The notes below the pieces were generated by a model. The model worked only from the letters and a program-made list of their open reading frames with translations, had not been told where the DNA came from and searched no databases. A stretch of DNA of 64,000 nt from Vulcanisaeta sp. JCM 16159. GTDB lineage: Archaea > Thermoproteota > Thermoprotei > Thermoproteales > Thermocladiaceae. The first letter of the stretch is position 1. Every line of letters begins with the position of its first letter. The DNA lies in assembly GCF_001316265.1 (NCBI RefSeq), contig NZ_BBDN01000007.1, forward strand, positions 83,220 to 147,219, read 5' to 3'. Positions 41,039 through 50,337 of the stretch are shown in pieces. The translations under genes and the position numbers were made by a program.

Positions 41039-41228
41039 ATGGGCAATCAACGGCTAAAGACTTATAACTACGGCAATCAAGCGCAAGCCAGCGCCGTTGG
41101 GTATAAACCACGTCAACAATACGAACATTCACAGTACAAAGCGCAACAAAGCACTCAAAATCATGACCAATGACATAACGAACTCATCCAAACCCAGCTA
41201 CAGAAGAACAAAGTTAAGGAGACAATGA
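41039..41228 (+). CDS. Possible small Gln-rich basic protein (one frameshift)
   Basis: In the 343-base gap 40921-41263 an ATG at 41039 opens 44 codons rich in Gln, Tyr and Asn (MGNQRLKTYNYGNQ) to TGA 41173. A second frame from 41163 gives MTNDITNSSKPSYRRTKLRR to TGA 41228. One lost base would join them into about 63 residues with a basic tail. Codon use (many CAA, AAC, TAC) differs from neighbours, and no clear TATA box is seen. The rest of the gap shows nothing I can name. Confidence 0.3.
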
Positions 41229-41263
41229 ATAACTTAAGGGGGATTAAGCACCCGTGTGTTTAA

Positions 41264-41620
41264 TCATTTCGTTGCCTGGAGCTTAGACAATGCCTCGTTT
41301 ATCTGGGTTCTTAAGTCCTCGATCTGCTTCATAAGCATGCTCTCCTGCTTTGATAGAGTCTTTATGTGAAGCTCGAGAAGTTCCTTCCTATCCTTAAGCT
41401 CCTGGAGTGCTTGATCCTTGGTCACCAAGACTAGGAAGGAACCAACGATCTTGTAAACCTTGCTCTCGGCAGGTATTTTCTCAATCTCTGAAATAGCCCT
41501 CTCAACTTCCTTAAGCTCACTCTCGAATTGTTGCTTCCTAACCCTGACACTATTTAACTGATCCTGTAGCGCCTGAAGTTTCTCCAGGTCTGACTGTAAC
41601 GATGGTGGTAATGAACTCAT
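41264..41620 (-). CDS. pfdB: Prefoldin beta subunit
   Basis: 118 residues: two long coiled-coil helices separated by a short beta hairpin (KVYKIVGSFLVLV), the classic beta-type prefoldin layout. With an alpha subunit it forms the hexameric holdase that passes unfolded proteins to the thermosome. Intact, with a TATA-like ATATTTATTAAGG upstream on the minus strand. Its position beside pcc1, Brix and L37Ae genes is the common archaeal arrangement. Confidence 0.93.
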   Translation of the reverse strand: MSSLPPSLQSDLEKLQALQDQLNSVRVRKQQFESELKEVERAISEIEKIPAESKVYKIVGSFLVLVTKDQALQELKDRKELLELHIKTLSKQESMLMKQIEDLRTQINEALSKLQATK

Positions 41621-41697
41621 TAAGGCTCCATTGATATAAGCCTTAATAAATATTAATCCGCATGCTGGCTATAGGTGGCTCTATCCTATACAGGGCA

Positions 41698-41940
41698 TTA
41701 ACTAAGTTCCTCAACCCTGAATATTAAGTATAGAGACTTCATAACTCCATTAACTAGGCTTCTTAAGCTTGTTAAGTCCCTGGCACATGCAATTATAACC
41801 ACATCATCATTAACCACGTTAACGCTTACGTACCCCCTTCCAAACCTCATCTCCTTCTCGAGTGTTCTGAATGATTTAATTAGTAATTCCTTATCAACAC
41901 CCTCTAACGTAAACACCGCCTTAAATTCGCACTCACTCAA
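41698..41940 (-). CDS. pcc1: KEOPS complex subunit Pcc1
   Basis: 80 residues, full length for archaeal Pcc1. It ends with a helix containing the conserved ARDLTSLRSLVNG. Pcc1 dimerises the KEOPS complex, which makes the t6A modification of tRNA. Start is TTG 41940, overlapping the restored end of the Brix gene by 8 bases. The other KEOPS subunits (Kae1, Bud32, Cgi121) are not in this window. Confidence 0.85.
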   Translation of the reverse strand: MSECEFKAVFTLEGVDKELLIKSFRTLEKEMRFGRGYVSVNVVNDDVVIIACARDLTSLRSLVNGVMKSLYLIFRVEELS

Positions 41941-42506
41941 TCCTAATCACCTTAGGTCTTGTGTAAATAACGTCACTTATCCTAATGAAGGGACCGTAAG
42001 GGCTAGATCCCTACCATTTAGTATCTGTAGCTCATAATAATTATTGATCCTATGAATTAGGAAAATCGAGTCATACATACCCCTAACACTTTCGAAATCA
42101 TAAGCCCTTATACTTGGTAACCCAATGTACTCACTTAGCACATCCATAACCTCGGTATACTCTCTCAGAGATATTACAATTCCACTACTTGCCCTCAACC
42201 TACGAGTAACATTGACAGGCATGTCCATCAATAACTTAACACCGAGTATCCTTATCAAATATGGCATTACCTCAATTACCCCTTCCCTGACCCTTAGAAA
42301 ACGCATGAAACCTGGGTTACCGCCCCTGGAACCAATGTAAATTATCCTATCGGCTCCCAAGCAAGAGCCTTACTTGCAACCTCAATAATTGATAACTTAC
42401 CCCTATTAACCTTAACCGCATTTGGGATAACCAACTCCAACTCATTGAGGAATTGCCTCATTCTAATGCCGGCGTCTCTTGATGATGTTAATGCTATAAG
42501 ACCCAT
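41933..42506 (-). CDS. Brix/Imp4-like ribosome biogenesis protein (two frameshifts)
   Basis: ATG 42506 begins GLIALTSSRDAGIRMRQFL, the Brix N-terminal TSR motif, with NRGKLSIIEVASKA after it. A shift near 42362 leads to GADRIIYIGSRGGNPGFMRF, and a second near 41995 restores PYGPFIRISDVIYTRPKVIR and a stop at 41935-41933. About 191 residues, normal for archaeal single-domain Brix proteins. They bind RNA during assembly of the large ribosomal subunit, which suits the L37Ae gene 11 bases upstream. Confidence 0.85.
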
Positions 42507-42517
42507 TATGGTACTGC

Positions 42518-42796
42518 TCACTTGGTGCCTTGCTTAGCCGCGGCCTCCGTTGCCAGTGTTTTACCCATTATCGTCTGCGGAATCCAGGCACCACCGGCGA
42601 AAGTATAACCACACTTGGGGCACCTCCAGATTCCGAAGGCTATCCGCTCCATCCTAACCAGAGACCTACACCTTGGGCACCTGTGCTTACCTCTTTGTTT
42701 AACCTCTATTTGCAGAACCTTTCTTCTAACGCCCATGCCGTACCTAGCGCCGTACCTCCCTGTGGGCCCTACAATCTTTGTATGGCTAAATGGCAT
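42518..42796 (-). CDS. rpl37ae: Ribosomal protein L37Ae (eL43)
   Basis: About 92 residues from ATG 42796 (MPFSHTKIVG). The body GPTGRYGARYGMGVRRKV and the C4 zinc ribbon CPRC...CPKCG identify eL43 of the large subunit, near the E site. ATG 42811 is also in frame, but the family begins at the later Met. Intact. First gene in the ribosome and KEOPS gene run toward pfdB. Confidence 0.93.
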   Translation of the reverse strand: MPFSHTKIVGPTGRYGARYGMGVRRKVLQIEVKQRGKHRCPRCRSLVRMERIAFGIWRCPKCGYTFAGGAWIPQTIMGKTLATEAAAKQGTK

Positions 42797-42850
42797 CAAG
42801 GGCCATAGCATTTAACAAAATAAAAGCATTTCTGTTAATGACACGCCTCA

Positions 42851-43309
42851 TTAAATTATGGCGCCACCCTGCCCCTGAGACACACTTGGTAATGGCTGTA
42901 ACTCTACGTCTGAGTTCATGAATACCCTGAAGAGGAGGAGTATCTTCTCCCTATCTCTGCTCATTTCATCCCTATTCTTGTACATCCTCAATGCTGTACC
43001 TCCCGAGTCCAATATAACGCCTATGAAGTTAACGCCGCTCACCTTATTTATCAAGTCTCTTGATGTTCTAATCCTTATCAACGGCATTAAGGGCGAGTAG
43101 TGTATCGATACCTCAGCCTCATTACTAATGGACCTAATGAACACCGGTATTTCAGGTTTAACGTTCTGGGCCAAGGCTGGAGGTATCGAGGCCATAAAAC
43201 CTATTAAATTATTTAACATTAGTCTTAGATAATCGAGGGCATCATCCGCATTTGGTATCGAAAGCCTAATCTCTGAAACAAGGCCTATCCTAACTATTTC
43301 AGAAATCAT
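42851..43309 (-). CDS. Uncharacterised crenarchaeal-type protein upstream of L37Ae
   Basis: 152 residues, soluble. The N-terminal 110 residues alternate strands and helices (IVRIGLVSEIRLSIP, then YLRLMLNNLIGFMASIP), and the tail is Pro/Gln/Gly-rich. No known motif. It lies 54 bases upstream of the L37Ae gene in the same direction, so a link with ribosome or RNA metabolism is plausible but unproved. Confidence 0.55.
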   Translation of the reverse strand: MISEIVRIGLVSEIRLSIPNADDALDYLRLMLNNLIGFMASIPPALAQNVKPEIPVFIRSISNEAEVSIHYSPLMPLIRIRTSRDLINKVSGVNFIGVILDSGGTALRMYKNRDEMSRDREKILLLFRVFMNSDVELQPLPSVSQGQGGAII

Positions 43310-43416
43310 CCTACCAATAACGCATCAGGATTTTATTAGTATTTCCGTATTTACTTGGCAAGGATTGGGAACCAAAAATTTAATAAGGTTATTGCTTTAT
43401 AAACCAGAGTTCGTCT

Positions 43417-44094
43417 ATGCATAGACTTAACGTAACTATAGAGTTCAAGAATGGTAACGAGAGAGATATAGAAATCGCCGTTAGTGACCTAGTGATCTTC
43501 GTCTGGTCTGGGAGAACTACGGATATTATTAAGAAGGAGGTTGAGGAGTTAAGTAGGATAGGTATTAGTGGGCCTAAGAACATACCCGAAATATACATAT
43601 TACAGCCGTATTTAGTAACCACGAGTAACTACATCAGGAAGGTGAGTGACCTTCATAGTGGTGAGGTTGAGTATGTATTGTTGATTAAGAATGAGGATGA
43701 AATCTACGTAACTGTTGGTAGTGATCACACGGATAGGGAGGCCGAGAGATGTAGCATACTTGCTGGTAAGCACATGTATCCAAAAATCGTGGCCAGGAGG
43801 GCATGGCCACTTAGGGAGGTTGAGGATCACTGGGATGACTTGGTACTGAGGAGTTGGATACTTGAGGATGATAAGAAGACTCTATATCAGGAGGGCACCA
43901 TGAAGTTCCTACTTACGCCGGATAAGCTCGTTGACTTAATACGCGAGGTCGTGCCAGACCTGAAGAATGTGGTTGTTTTCTCAGGTACAATACCAACAAT
44001 AAAGGGTCAAATAAAGCCCAGTGGTTATTTTGAGATTGAACTTCATGACCCAGTACTCAATAGGTCTATTGATCATTATTACTGGATTGAATGA
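43417..44094 (+). CDS. DUF2848 family protein (fumarylacetoacetate-hydrolase-like)
   Basis: 225 residues. The conserved block VTVGSDHTDREAERCSILAG followed by W-P-L-R-E-V-E-D-H-W-D-D matches DUF2848, whose fold resembles fumarylacetoacetate hydrolases. The Asp/His/Glu residues of the block could hold a metal. Substrate unknown. Intact. A TATA-like CTTTATAAAC lies at 43395-43404, somewhat close to the start, and a second AT-rich box at 43373-43382. Confidence 0.75.
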   Translation: MHRLNVTIEFKNGNERDIEIAVSDLVIFVWSGRTTDIIKKEVEELSRIGISGPKNIPEIYILQPYLVTTSNYIRKVSDLHSGEVEYVLLIKNEDEIYVTVGSDHTDREAERCSILAGKHMYPKIVARRAWPLREVEDHWDDLVLRSWILEDDKKTLYQEGTMKFLLTPDKLVDLIREVVPDLKNVVVFSGTIPTIKGQIKPSGYFEIELHDPVLNRSIDHYYWIE

Positions 44095-44103
44095 TGGATC
44101 GCC

Positions 44104-44155
44104 CAATGATGATGCTTGCAAGGTCTGATCCATGATGTGCTGGGCTAAGCTGATT
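44104..44155 (+). ncRNA. C/D box guide sRNA
   Basis: Plus strand, directly after the DUF2848 stop: box C ATGATGA (44106-44112), a 12-nt guide TGCTTGCAAGGT, box D' CTGA (44125-44128), a 4-nt spacer, box C' TGATGT (44133-44138), an 11-nt guide GCTGGGCTAAG, and box D CTGA (44150-44153). The geometry is right for an archaeal C/D sRNA. The D guide would pair with CTTAGCCCAGC, which looks like tRNA positions 6-16; by the fifth-nucleotide rule the methylated base would be near G10 (inference). The 3' end touches the convergent gene at 44154. Confidence 0.75.
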
Positions 44156-44501
44156 ATTTCAATTTCTCGTAATTAATATTAGCCGGTAAGTCAATTGACG
44201 ATAACACACCGTAATTATCACATCCACTAAATATGTTCTTACTAAGTTCATTGATTATCGCGTTTAAGTCGTCAAACTCGTATACGAATATTGACACCGA
44301 GAAGTTATTAGCGACTACTGAATTTAACTCCCTAACGTAATTATTGAAGTCGAGCTCCTTACACCTATAGACAAGGACCCTCAGGCACCACCAAAGCCTG
44401 CCCTCCTGATGGCTGTATTCATAAAGCCTTTAAACCTATCAAGTGTGTCATTGCATACATCCACAACAAGCGTTAAGCATGTTTTTTTGTGTCTTCTTCA
44501 C
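44154..44501 (-). CDS. Small uncharacterised protein (two frameshifts)
   Basis: Starting at GTG 44501 (VKKTQK), a shift in a run of seven A residues at 44482-44488 leads to CLTLVVDVCNDTLDRFKGFM, and a second near 44398 leads to LRVLVYRCKELDFNNYVREL, ending at 44154. About 116 residues of alternating strands and helices. No recognised family. It follows the TGT-like gene in the same direction, so they may be cotranscribed. Confidence 0.45.
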
Positions 44502-44542
44502 AGTAATTACGTAGAAACGACCCGCATTAATAAATATAATCC

Positions 44543-45516
44543 CTAGCGTGCTTCCTCAGTTATCTTAGCACTGGCCTCCCTTGTCAATTCATCGTATATA
44601 GCCCTAAACACGCCAGTACTTGGCTCCTCAAAACTATTAAGCACGACCCACGCATTGACCAGCGCCCTATACTCAAAACTGGTCATAATATCATTAAACC
44701 TATCAATCACGGGGAAGCCAGTATCCCTCAGGAATGCGTAAAGTCTCACTAAATCGTCACGGCTTGCTCCTTACCCCCGAAGTTAATGGATCTACCACTT
44801 ACGTGCCTCTCACCGCCGCCTGGCATGACGACCTTTCCATAGGCTGCCTTAACCCTCCAGGTACTTGTGTCTGTGCTATCGATGTTTATGAACTTGAGTA
44901 TTGGATTTATTACAGGAGAGCCGAGCCCAAGTACGTGAATGCACATACCAGTTTCCTGCTTGATTCTGAGTAGGAATTTAATCGCCGACCTCCTTGAGTC
45001 CTTGGGCACGCCCTTGCTGATTAATACGTATGGTACCAAGCCACCTATTGCAATGCACTTGGGGTTGTAGTCCAAGTACTTAATTATATACTTAATGATG
45101 ACCTCGGTCCTCCAGTGATAATGAATCACCGGTAATACATTATCGAACCTCCTAATTAAATACTCATAATTGTTAAGTGACTTTCTCAGTTTGGTCTCCA
45201 GGTTGTGCTCATCATCGGTGGGGCTTGGCGGATAGTCAAGGTTAAGAAAGTATCTAATATCCCAGTACTGACCATAAACTCCAGCTAGGTCCTCAATGTT
45301 GGGTACCTTACCATGCCTTAGGAATTGAAAACCACCACTATCCATCCAAACCTCGCCATCATACTGTAGTACATTCTTTATAACGTGCTCTCTCCTACTA
45401 CCTCTATTTCTCATAATATCAAATGCATTAACCATTATGGCTGGTACACGGAAATAAAGCCAGGGCTTGGGTCTTGAGTTCACCGGCGTGCCAAGGATTA
45501 TACGCACAGTGACCAT
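44543..45516 (-). CDS. TGT/DpdA-like base-exchange enzyme without zinc site or PUA domain (one frameshift)
   Basis: About 324 residues. The tRNA-guanine-transglycosylase barrel is visible from DSGGFQFLRHG (first catalytic Asp) through IHVLGLGSP to INIDSTDTSTW (candidate nucleophile Asp). A shift near 44750 adds the tail LVRLYAFLRDTGFPVIDRF. True archaeal TGT has a Cys/His zinc site and C-terminal PUA-type RNA-binding domains; both are missing here. That, and a HerA-type ATPase as neighbour, make it resemble DpdA-type enzymes that put deazaguanine into DNA. A divergent tRNA enzyme remains possible. Confidence 0.65.
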
Positions 45517-45573
45517 TCACGGGAGTGCAATAAAAGTTTTACCTGACCTTATTATACTCAAATTATACTTAAA

Positions 45574-47174
45574 TTACACTTTAGTAATATTACCTCTCGG
45601 TGTGAGTGATGGCGTCACACCTCCATGTTCCGTTAACCTATCCCTAACCTTAACGGGTAATGGCATTGGTACGGCCAGCCCCGTCACCAAGGCATCATCC
45701 TCATTGAGCACCCTAACTTCCCAGAGATCCTCATCAGAGACGAATTCCACGATATTTCTAACATACTTAAGATCAACTGGATTTATTATCCTCTTAAAGA
45801 CCTGAGTCAAGCATTGGCTTAGTACGTCAGGGTGCACCTTAGATGGCCTTTGACTAATTATGCATAGTCCAACGCCGAATTTACGGCCCTCCCTAGCTAT
45901 CTTTATCAGTGTTGATGTGCTTAGTGATGAGCCAACTGATGGTGCGTAGTTGTGGGCCTCTTCAACAACTATGAAGATGGGCTTATCCCTCCTCATTATT
46001 GACAACCTAAATATGTTATTCAGGATTAGGGCTACGAGGCTTGTTGATCTATCAGGTCTAAACCACTGAGGTCTAATACATGGATTCCATACTCCATTAG
46101 GTCCTTAATGTCCAGGAGCCTTATTGGTTCATTACCATAGAATTCACCTGGCCTTGTTATGAAGAATGGCCTATTCTCAATGAGCATCTTAACCTTAGTC
46201 AGTAATGTAGATAGAGCCAGCTCATTACCATAACCTCTAACAACCTTACTACCACTCTTCTCTAAATCACTCAGAAATTCATCAATACTTGTTAATTCAT
46301 TATCAATCCCAATGTATTGCCAAGCCTCCTCAAGAATCCTCCTTTGGGCATCGGTGAGTCCATAATAGTGGTCTAGTAAACCCTCCATGAGCCTCAGTGA
46401 TAGTGACCTCGGATTAATACCAAACCTCACATACCTCCTCTCAACGCCAAACCTAGCCCTGAAATAGTCATCAAGACTTGCAGTATCTACCTTACCCGGC
46501 ACGTATACCCTGACAAGGCCGGCCACATACTTAGCATCATCACTTAAGGACTTGGGAACCTGCATTGCTGAGTATTCACCGTGTGGGTCAATGATTATTA
46601 TCGGTACCTCCACCCTCAATACCAATTCCTCAATAATAACACCGGCAAGCCAGGATTTACCACCACCCGTGGCGGCTAATATCGCACAGTGATGTGACAC
46701 TAATTTATTGGCATCCAGCTCGGCGGGTATCGACAATGACCTAACACTACCAATGACCAGTCTAACACCATCATTATCAGGCCTAAGCAACCTACCCAAC
46801 TCGCTCTCTGTTGGTAGGTATACGAAGTCCATGGGCTTTGGAGGCTTTAATGGCTTGGAGAATCGCGTACCAACTGTAACCAATTACTGAAGCCCTGGCC
46901 AGGGTTGATTGCGCGATGTATTGAATGTCTATTCCGTAGTCCCTGAAGGTGTTTATAACATCCTCACTACCTAGCTGGGCGATGACCCTATCATCCACTA
47001 GGTAATTATGCCTAATGACCCTGGTCACCCTTGCGAGTATTGGGCCATTGGCCTATTCTCATAATTGTCTAGGGTTACGAATGTGCCAACGTTTATCTTA
47101 TCCTCAACATTATCGAATACCCTAAACCAAAAAGCCCTGGGACTCTGTGCCTTAATTACGACTCCAATCCTCAC
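45574..47174 (-). CDS. herA: HerA-type bipolar DNA translocase (three frameshifts)
   Basis: About 533 residues restored from four frames. The N-terminal HAS-barrel is VRIGVVIKAQSPRAFWF, continuing VTRVIRHNYLVDDRVIAQ after a shift near 47045. The ATPase has Walker A ATGGGKSW, IDPHGEYSAM and Walker B IFIVVEEAHNYAP, the last after a shift near 46020, then GLCIISQRPSKV. HerA hexamers move DNA with NurA during end resection. nurA is not adjacent. Start GTG 47174. The neighbour is a TGT-like gene instead. Confidence 0.85.
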
Positions 47175-47319
47175 ATTACTAATGGGCGCTGTTTAGGCTT
47201 TATTGTTATTAAATAAAATAAGGAGTGGCGAAGTCCTGTGTTAAATTAATTGAACATGTTATTCACTAATTACCTTAGCATGGATTTTGAAATAAAGTTT
47301 TTAATGTAATAATTAATCA

Positions 47320-48182
47320 TTGCCAAATGTGGCGATTAAGGACTACGTAGTATTAATGAAGCCCAGAGTTATTTGGCTACTTGTACTCGCCGCAATAGCT
47401 GGGTACATATTCGCGGCAGCGCCGAGCGTAAGCGTAACCTACATAGGTGAATTGACCATTGTTGGGTTATTAAGCACGGGTGGTTCTGCGGTGTTCAACA
47501 TGTACTATGAGAGGGACATTGATGCTAAAATGGGTAGGACCAGAAATAGGCCAATACCCGCAGGTCGGGTAAGCCCAGGCAATGCATTAATTGAGTCCCT
47601 GGCCCTATCACTACTTGGCTTCACCCTATCATACGTGTGGCTTGGACTGTGGCCCACGGTCTTCGTAGTGCTTGGTTGGTTCCTCTACGCAATAATCTAT
47701 ACGGTACTCCTGAAATGCAGGAGCTGGAGCAATATCCTAATTGGCGGTGTGGCTGGTAATGCGGCTCTACTGGCTGGGTGGACTATAGCGAGGCCGCTGG
47801 ACCTTGAAGCCTTCCTACTATCCATGGCCATATACCTATGGATACCCGCGCACATATGGAGCCTAGTGATTAGGGCTAAGGATGATTACTCAAGAACCTG
47901 CATTAAGATGCTGCCTCTCGAGATGAGTGAGGAAAAGGCCATGATCATGGTGGCACTACTCAATGTATTCTCGAATATATACATGCTATTCCTCTACATA
48001 CTCATTCTCAAAAACCTTATTGGGTTAATCATACTGCTCATTACGGCGGCCTGGAGTAGTTACTACAGCGTTAAGGCCATAATTAAACCCAGCAGAGAGG
48101 TATTCTGGCAAATGTTCAAGCAAGCTCGCCCGTACTGACTGTCTTCCTAATAATCGGTATGGCACTATCACTCATTAAATGA
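47320..48182 (+). CDS. ctaB: Protoheme IX farnesyltransferase (heme O synthase; one frameshift)
   Basis: UbiA-family enzyme joining heme B with farnesyl diphosphate for heme-copper oxidases. It has the prenyl-diphosphate site NMYYERDIDAKMGRTRNRPI and the second Asp-rich motif RAKDDYSRT, among about nine membrane helices. The frame ends early at 48138, but restoring one T near 48126 gives QASPVLTVFLIIGMALSLIK and TGA 48182. About 287 residues. Start TTG 47320 or GTG 47329. It implies an aerobic or microaerobic terminal oxidase in this organism. Confidence 0.9.
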
Positions 48183-49344
48183 GGAATTTAACCAAGTCAC
48201 TCCTAAACTCCCTAATTAATCGACTGTAATTAAGCCATAGACTCCCCGTTAGCAATGAAGCGTTCACGTAATTAATCGCCTCATTAACGTCCGAAAACCT
48301 CCTCGCATTAACCCCCATGCCATTCCTAACAGCCTCCCTCGCCTGCCAAATGCCAACGGGAACCCTATATTCCGGCGTTACCTCCCTAATCGCTATTGCC
48401 GATGCCTGCCTACTAACCTTATTGAGGTACTCAAGGACGCCAAGCCTAATTGCGTAAAACGCACCACCCGTACTCTCAGCATACCCCTTCATGCCCTTCG
48501 TCCTCTCGTAATCTGCGAATACCCTGGGCGAGCTACCGCCCCTATTCCATACTGAGCCAGGCATCTTCAACTCAATAAGTTCATACCTCCAGGGACCTGG
48601 CATAAGCATCACAAAGTACCTATTCTCCATGTACTCCATCTCGTGAACCTCCACCTGCCCAACCTCGTCATACTCAATAACCTTATCCCTAAGGTAATCA
48701 CCAATTATTGAGTCGACTGCCGTTATGGACCACCTGGTTGGAACCAACCTCCTAAACCTCCTATCACCCAACAACCCAACTGCAAAGATACGCTGTATGC
48801 GGGACACGGGTATTGAACCACGGTATAATTCAACGACTGCCGCCCTGGCATCCGCGTCATAATCATTTACCAATCTCTCAACTATTCTCTCAGCACTGAC
48901 ATTAGACGTTATTCTCAAATCCCTTAACTCACCAACATTACCAAGCGGCGCGTGGTAGTCATCAGCCAACGCCCTAAGCACTAACCTCCTCAACCTAACC
49001 TCAACATCAACTGGGTTACGCCCAATGCTTAACTCCTGAATCTTATCAACTATGGAATTATTGAATGACCTAACCGAGACCTTAATCCTACTAAGTACTA
49101 TCCTAGACCTAAGCTTAACAATATCCCACTGTGCAAAGCCATGCCTAAACCACTCCTCTGGGTTGTCAAGTATTGATGCATCAATATTACCGTCATTGAT
49201 TAATGCACCAACATTAATGTGGGGATAATTCATAGAACCAACGAAGTTCCCAGGCGGTGACAAGCCATTAAGCTCATTACCCACACTACGCCAAAGTCTA
49301 AATTCCCTCCAGAATTCAGGCGGTAATTCACTAAATCTAACCAC
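48175..49344 (-). CDS. Nre-family DNA repair protein
   Basis: About 389 residues. The conserved LSPPGNFVGSMNYPHINVG near the N-terminus and GRNPVDVEVRLRR in the middle identify the archaeal Nre family, linked to DNA damage repair and, in NreA, to PCNA binding. No N-terminal zinc finger or clear PCNA-interacting motif is visible at either end. I prefer GTG 49344 (VVRFSELPPEFW) to the in-frame ATG at 49425, since the extra residues look non-coding. Its stop overlaps the convergent restored ctaB end by 8 bases. Confidence 0.8.
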   Translation of the reverse strand: MVRFSELPPEFWREFRLWRSVGNELNGLSPPGNFVGSMNYPHINVGALINDGNIDASILDNPEEWFRHGFAQWDIVKLRSRIVLSRIKVSVRSFNNSIVDKIQELSIGRNPVDVEVRLRRLVLRALADDYHAPLGNVGELRDLRITSNVSAERIVERLVNDYDADARAAVVELYRGSIPVSRIQRIFAVGLLGDRRFRRLVPTRWSITAVDSIIGDYLRDKVIEYDEVGQVEVHEMEYMENRYFVMLMPGPWRYELIELKMPGSVWNRGGSSPRVFADYERTKGMKGYAESTGGAFYAIRLGVLEYLNKVSRQASAIAIREVTPEYRVPVGIWQAREAVRNGMGVNARRFSDVNEAINYVNASLLTGSLWLNYSRLIREFRSDLVKFLI

Positions 49345-49549
49345 TGTAAATAACTTGGTCCTGGGATTTAAATCGATTTTTCGCAAATTAAGAATATATA
49401 TGAATATTTTTATATTCATAAACATTTATTTATATACTATTTGATACAATATAAAATGATGAATTTTTAATCATAAAGATAAATGCATTAAGTGCATCTA
49501 ATCACTAGTTTATAAATTATAAACAAATGAACGCACTTGGTGATAGGTA

Positions 49550-50214
49550 ATGGCTGACCTCTTTATGGATACACTGGACATCTGGTTAATGATACTTGGG
49601 ATAACACTAATAACCGCAGCGTATGGCGTCTTCATGAACTTTGTTAGGAGACCTAGAATAGCTACTGATGGATCTAGAGTTGAAACGATGGAGAGGACTC
49701 AGGGAGTTGCTGTTTGCCTTAATGTGAATAAGTGCTTGAGCCTGTTCTTCATTGGCGTTGGGATTTACGCAATGGCCACTGGTCTTTGGGCTACAATGAC
49801 TTGGCCACTCCCAGGCCCGTATAACCTGGTCTTTTCTGACGCTTGGCCAATATTTGGCCTAGTTACATTAATGCTCGGCTTAGCCATGTACGTAGGTGTA
49901 GACTTGAGGTATTTGGCATTACCCATAGCATTGTTTAGTATACCGGTTATTGTTTATGGTGTTGATATACTGGTACATGGGTTGACCACGGAGCCTTTAT
50001 TCGCGAGCGCCATGTACATATTGCTTGGGCTTGCCATGCTCATTAGCCAGGTGCCATGCTGCCTAGGAATAATGCGGGTAAGTACGTGGGTGTCCTTGTC
50101 ATGGTCTTACTAATACTATCCGGTATCCTGGCATTCTTCATAGGAATAAGCGCTACGTTTGAGCATACGTTAATCTGGAGCAAGTGGGCTCCCTGGTACG
50201 GCATGTCAGGCTGA
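49550..50214 (+). CDS. DUF981 membrane protein (one frameshift)
   Basis: About 221 residues with six predicted helices. The YGVFMNFVRRP motif and PGPYNLVFSDAW segment match DUF981. The frame ends at 50113, but one frame over the last two helices continue (VGVLVMVLLILSGILAFFIG) to TGA 50214, so a shift near 50070 is likely. Function unknown. A GGTGATAGG ribosome-binding site sits 5 bases before ATG 49550. Confidence 0.75.
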
Positions 50215-50282
50215 TGATTAATAACAATTCTAATTCTACTTCAAAATTAAAAGTTTAATTTTCCTCCTTATAAGCATTGAGT

Positions 50283-50336
50283 TGGTGAGGATAAGGGCTG
50301 CTGCCTGATGAGTGATGATTGGGAAGAGCACTGAGT
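50283..50336 (+). ncRNA. C/D box guide sRNA
   Basis: Plus strand: box C GTGAGGA (50285-50291, one change from GTGATGA), a 13-nt guide TAAGGGCTGCTGC, box D' CTGA (50305-50308), a 3-nt spacer, box C' GTGATGA (50312-50318), a 12-nt guide TTGGGAAGAGCA, and box D CTGA (50331-50334). Spacing fits an archaeal C/D sRNA. It lies between the DUF981 gene and the convergent thrS stop at 50338. A TATA-like CTTATAAG at 50267-50274 may be its promoter. No target recognised. Confidence 0.7.
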
Positions 50337-50337
50337 A

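Noticed and set aside
41171..41173. TGA at 41171 as a selenocysteine or other recoded codon
   Set aside because: No Cys-homologous context or stem-loop is seen, and a simple frame change gives a better continuation.
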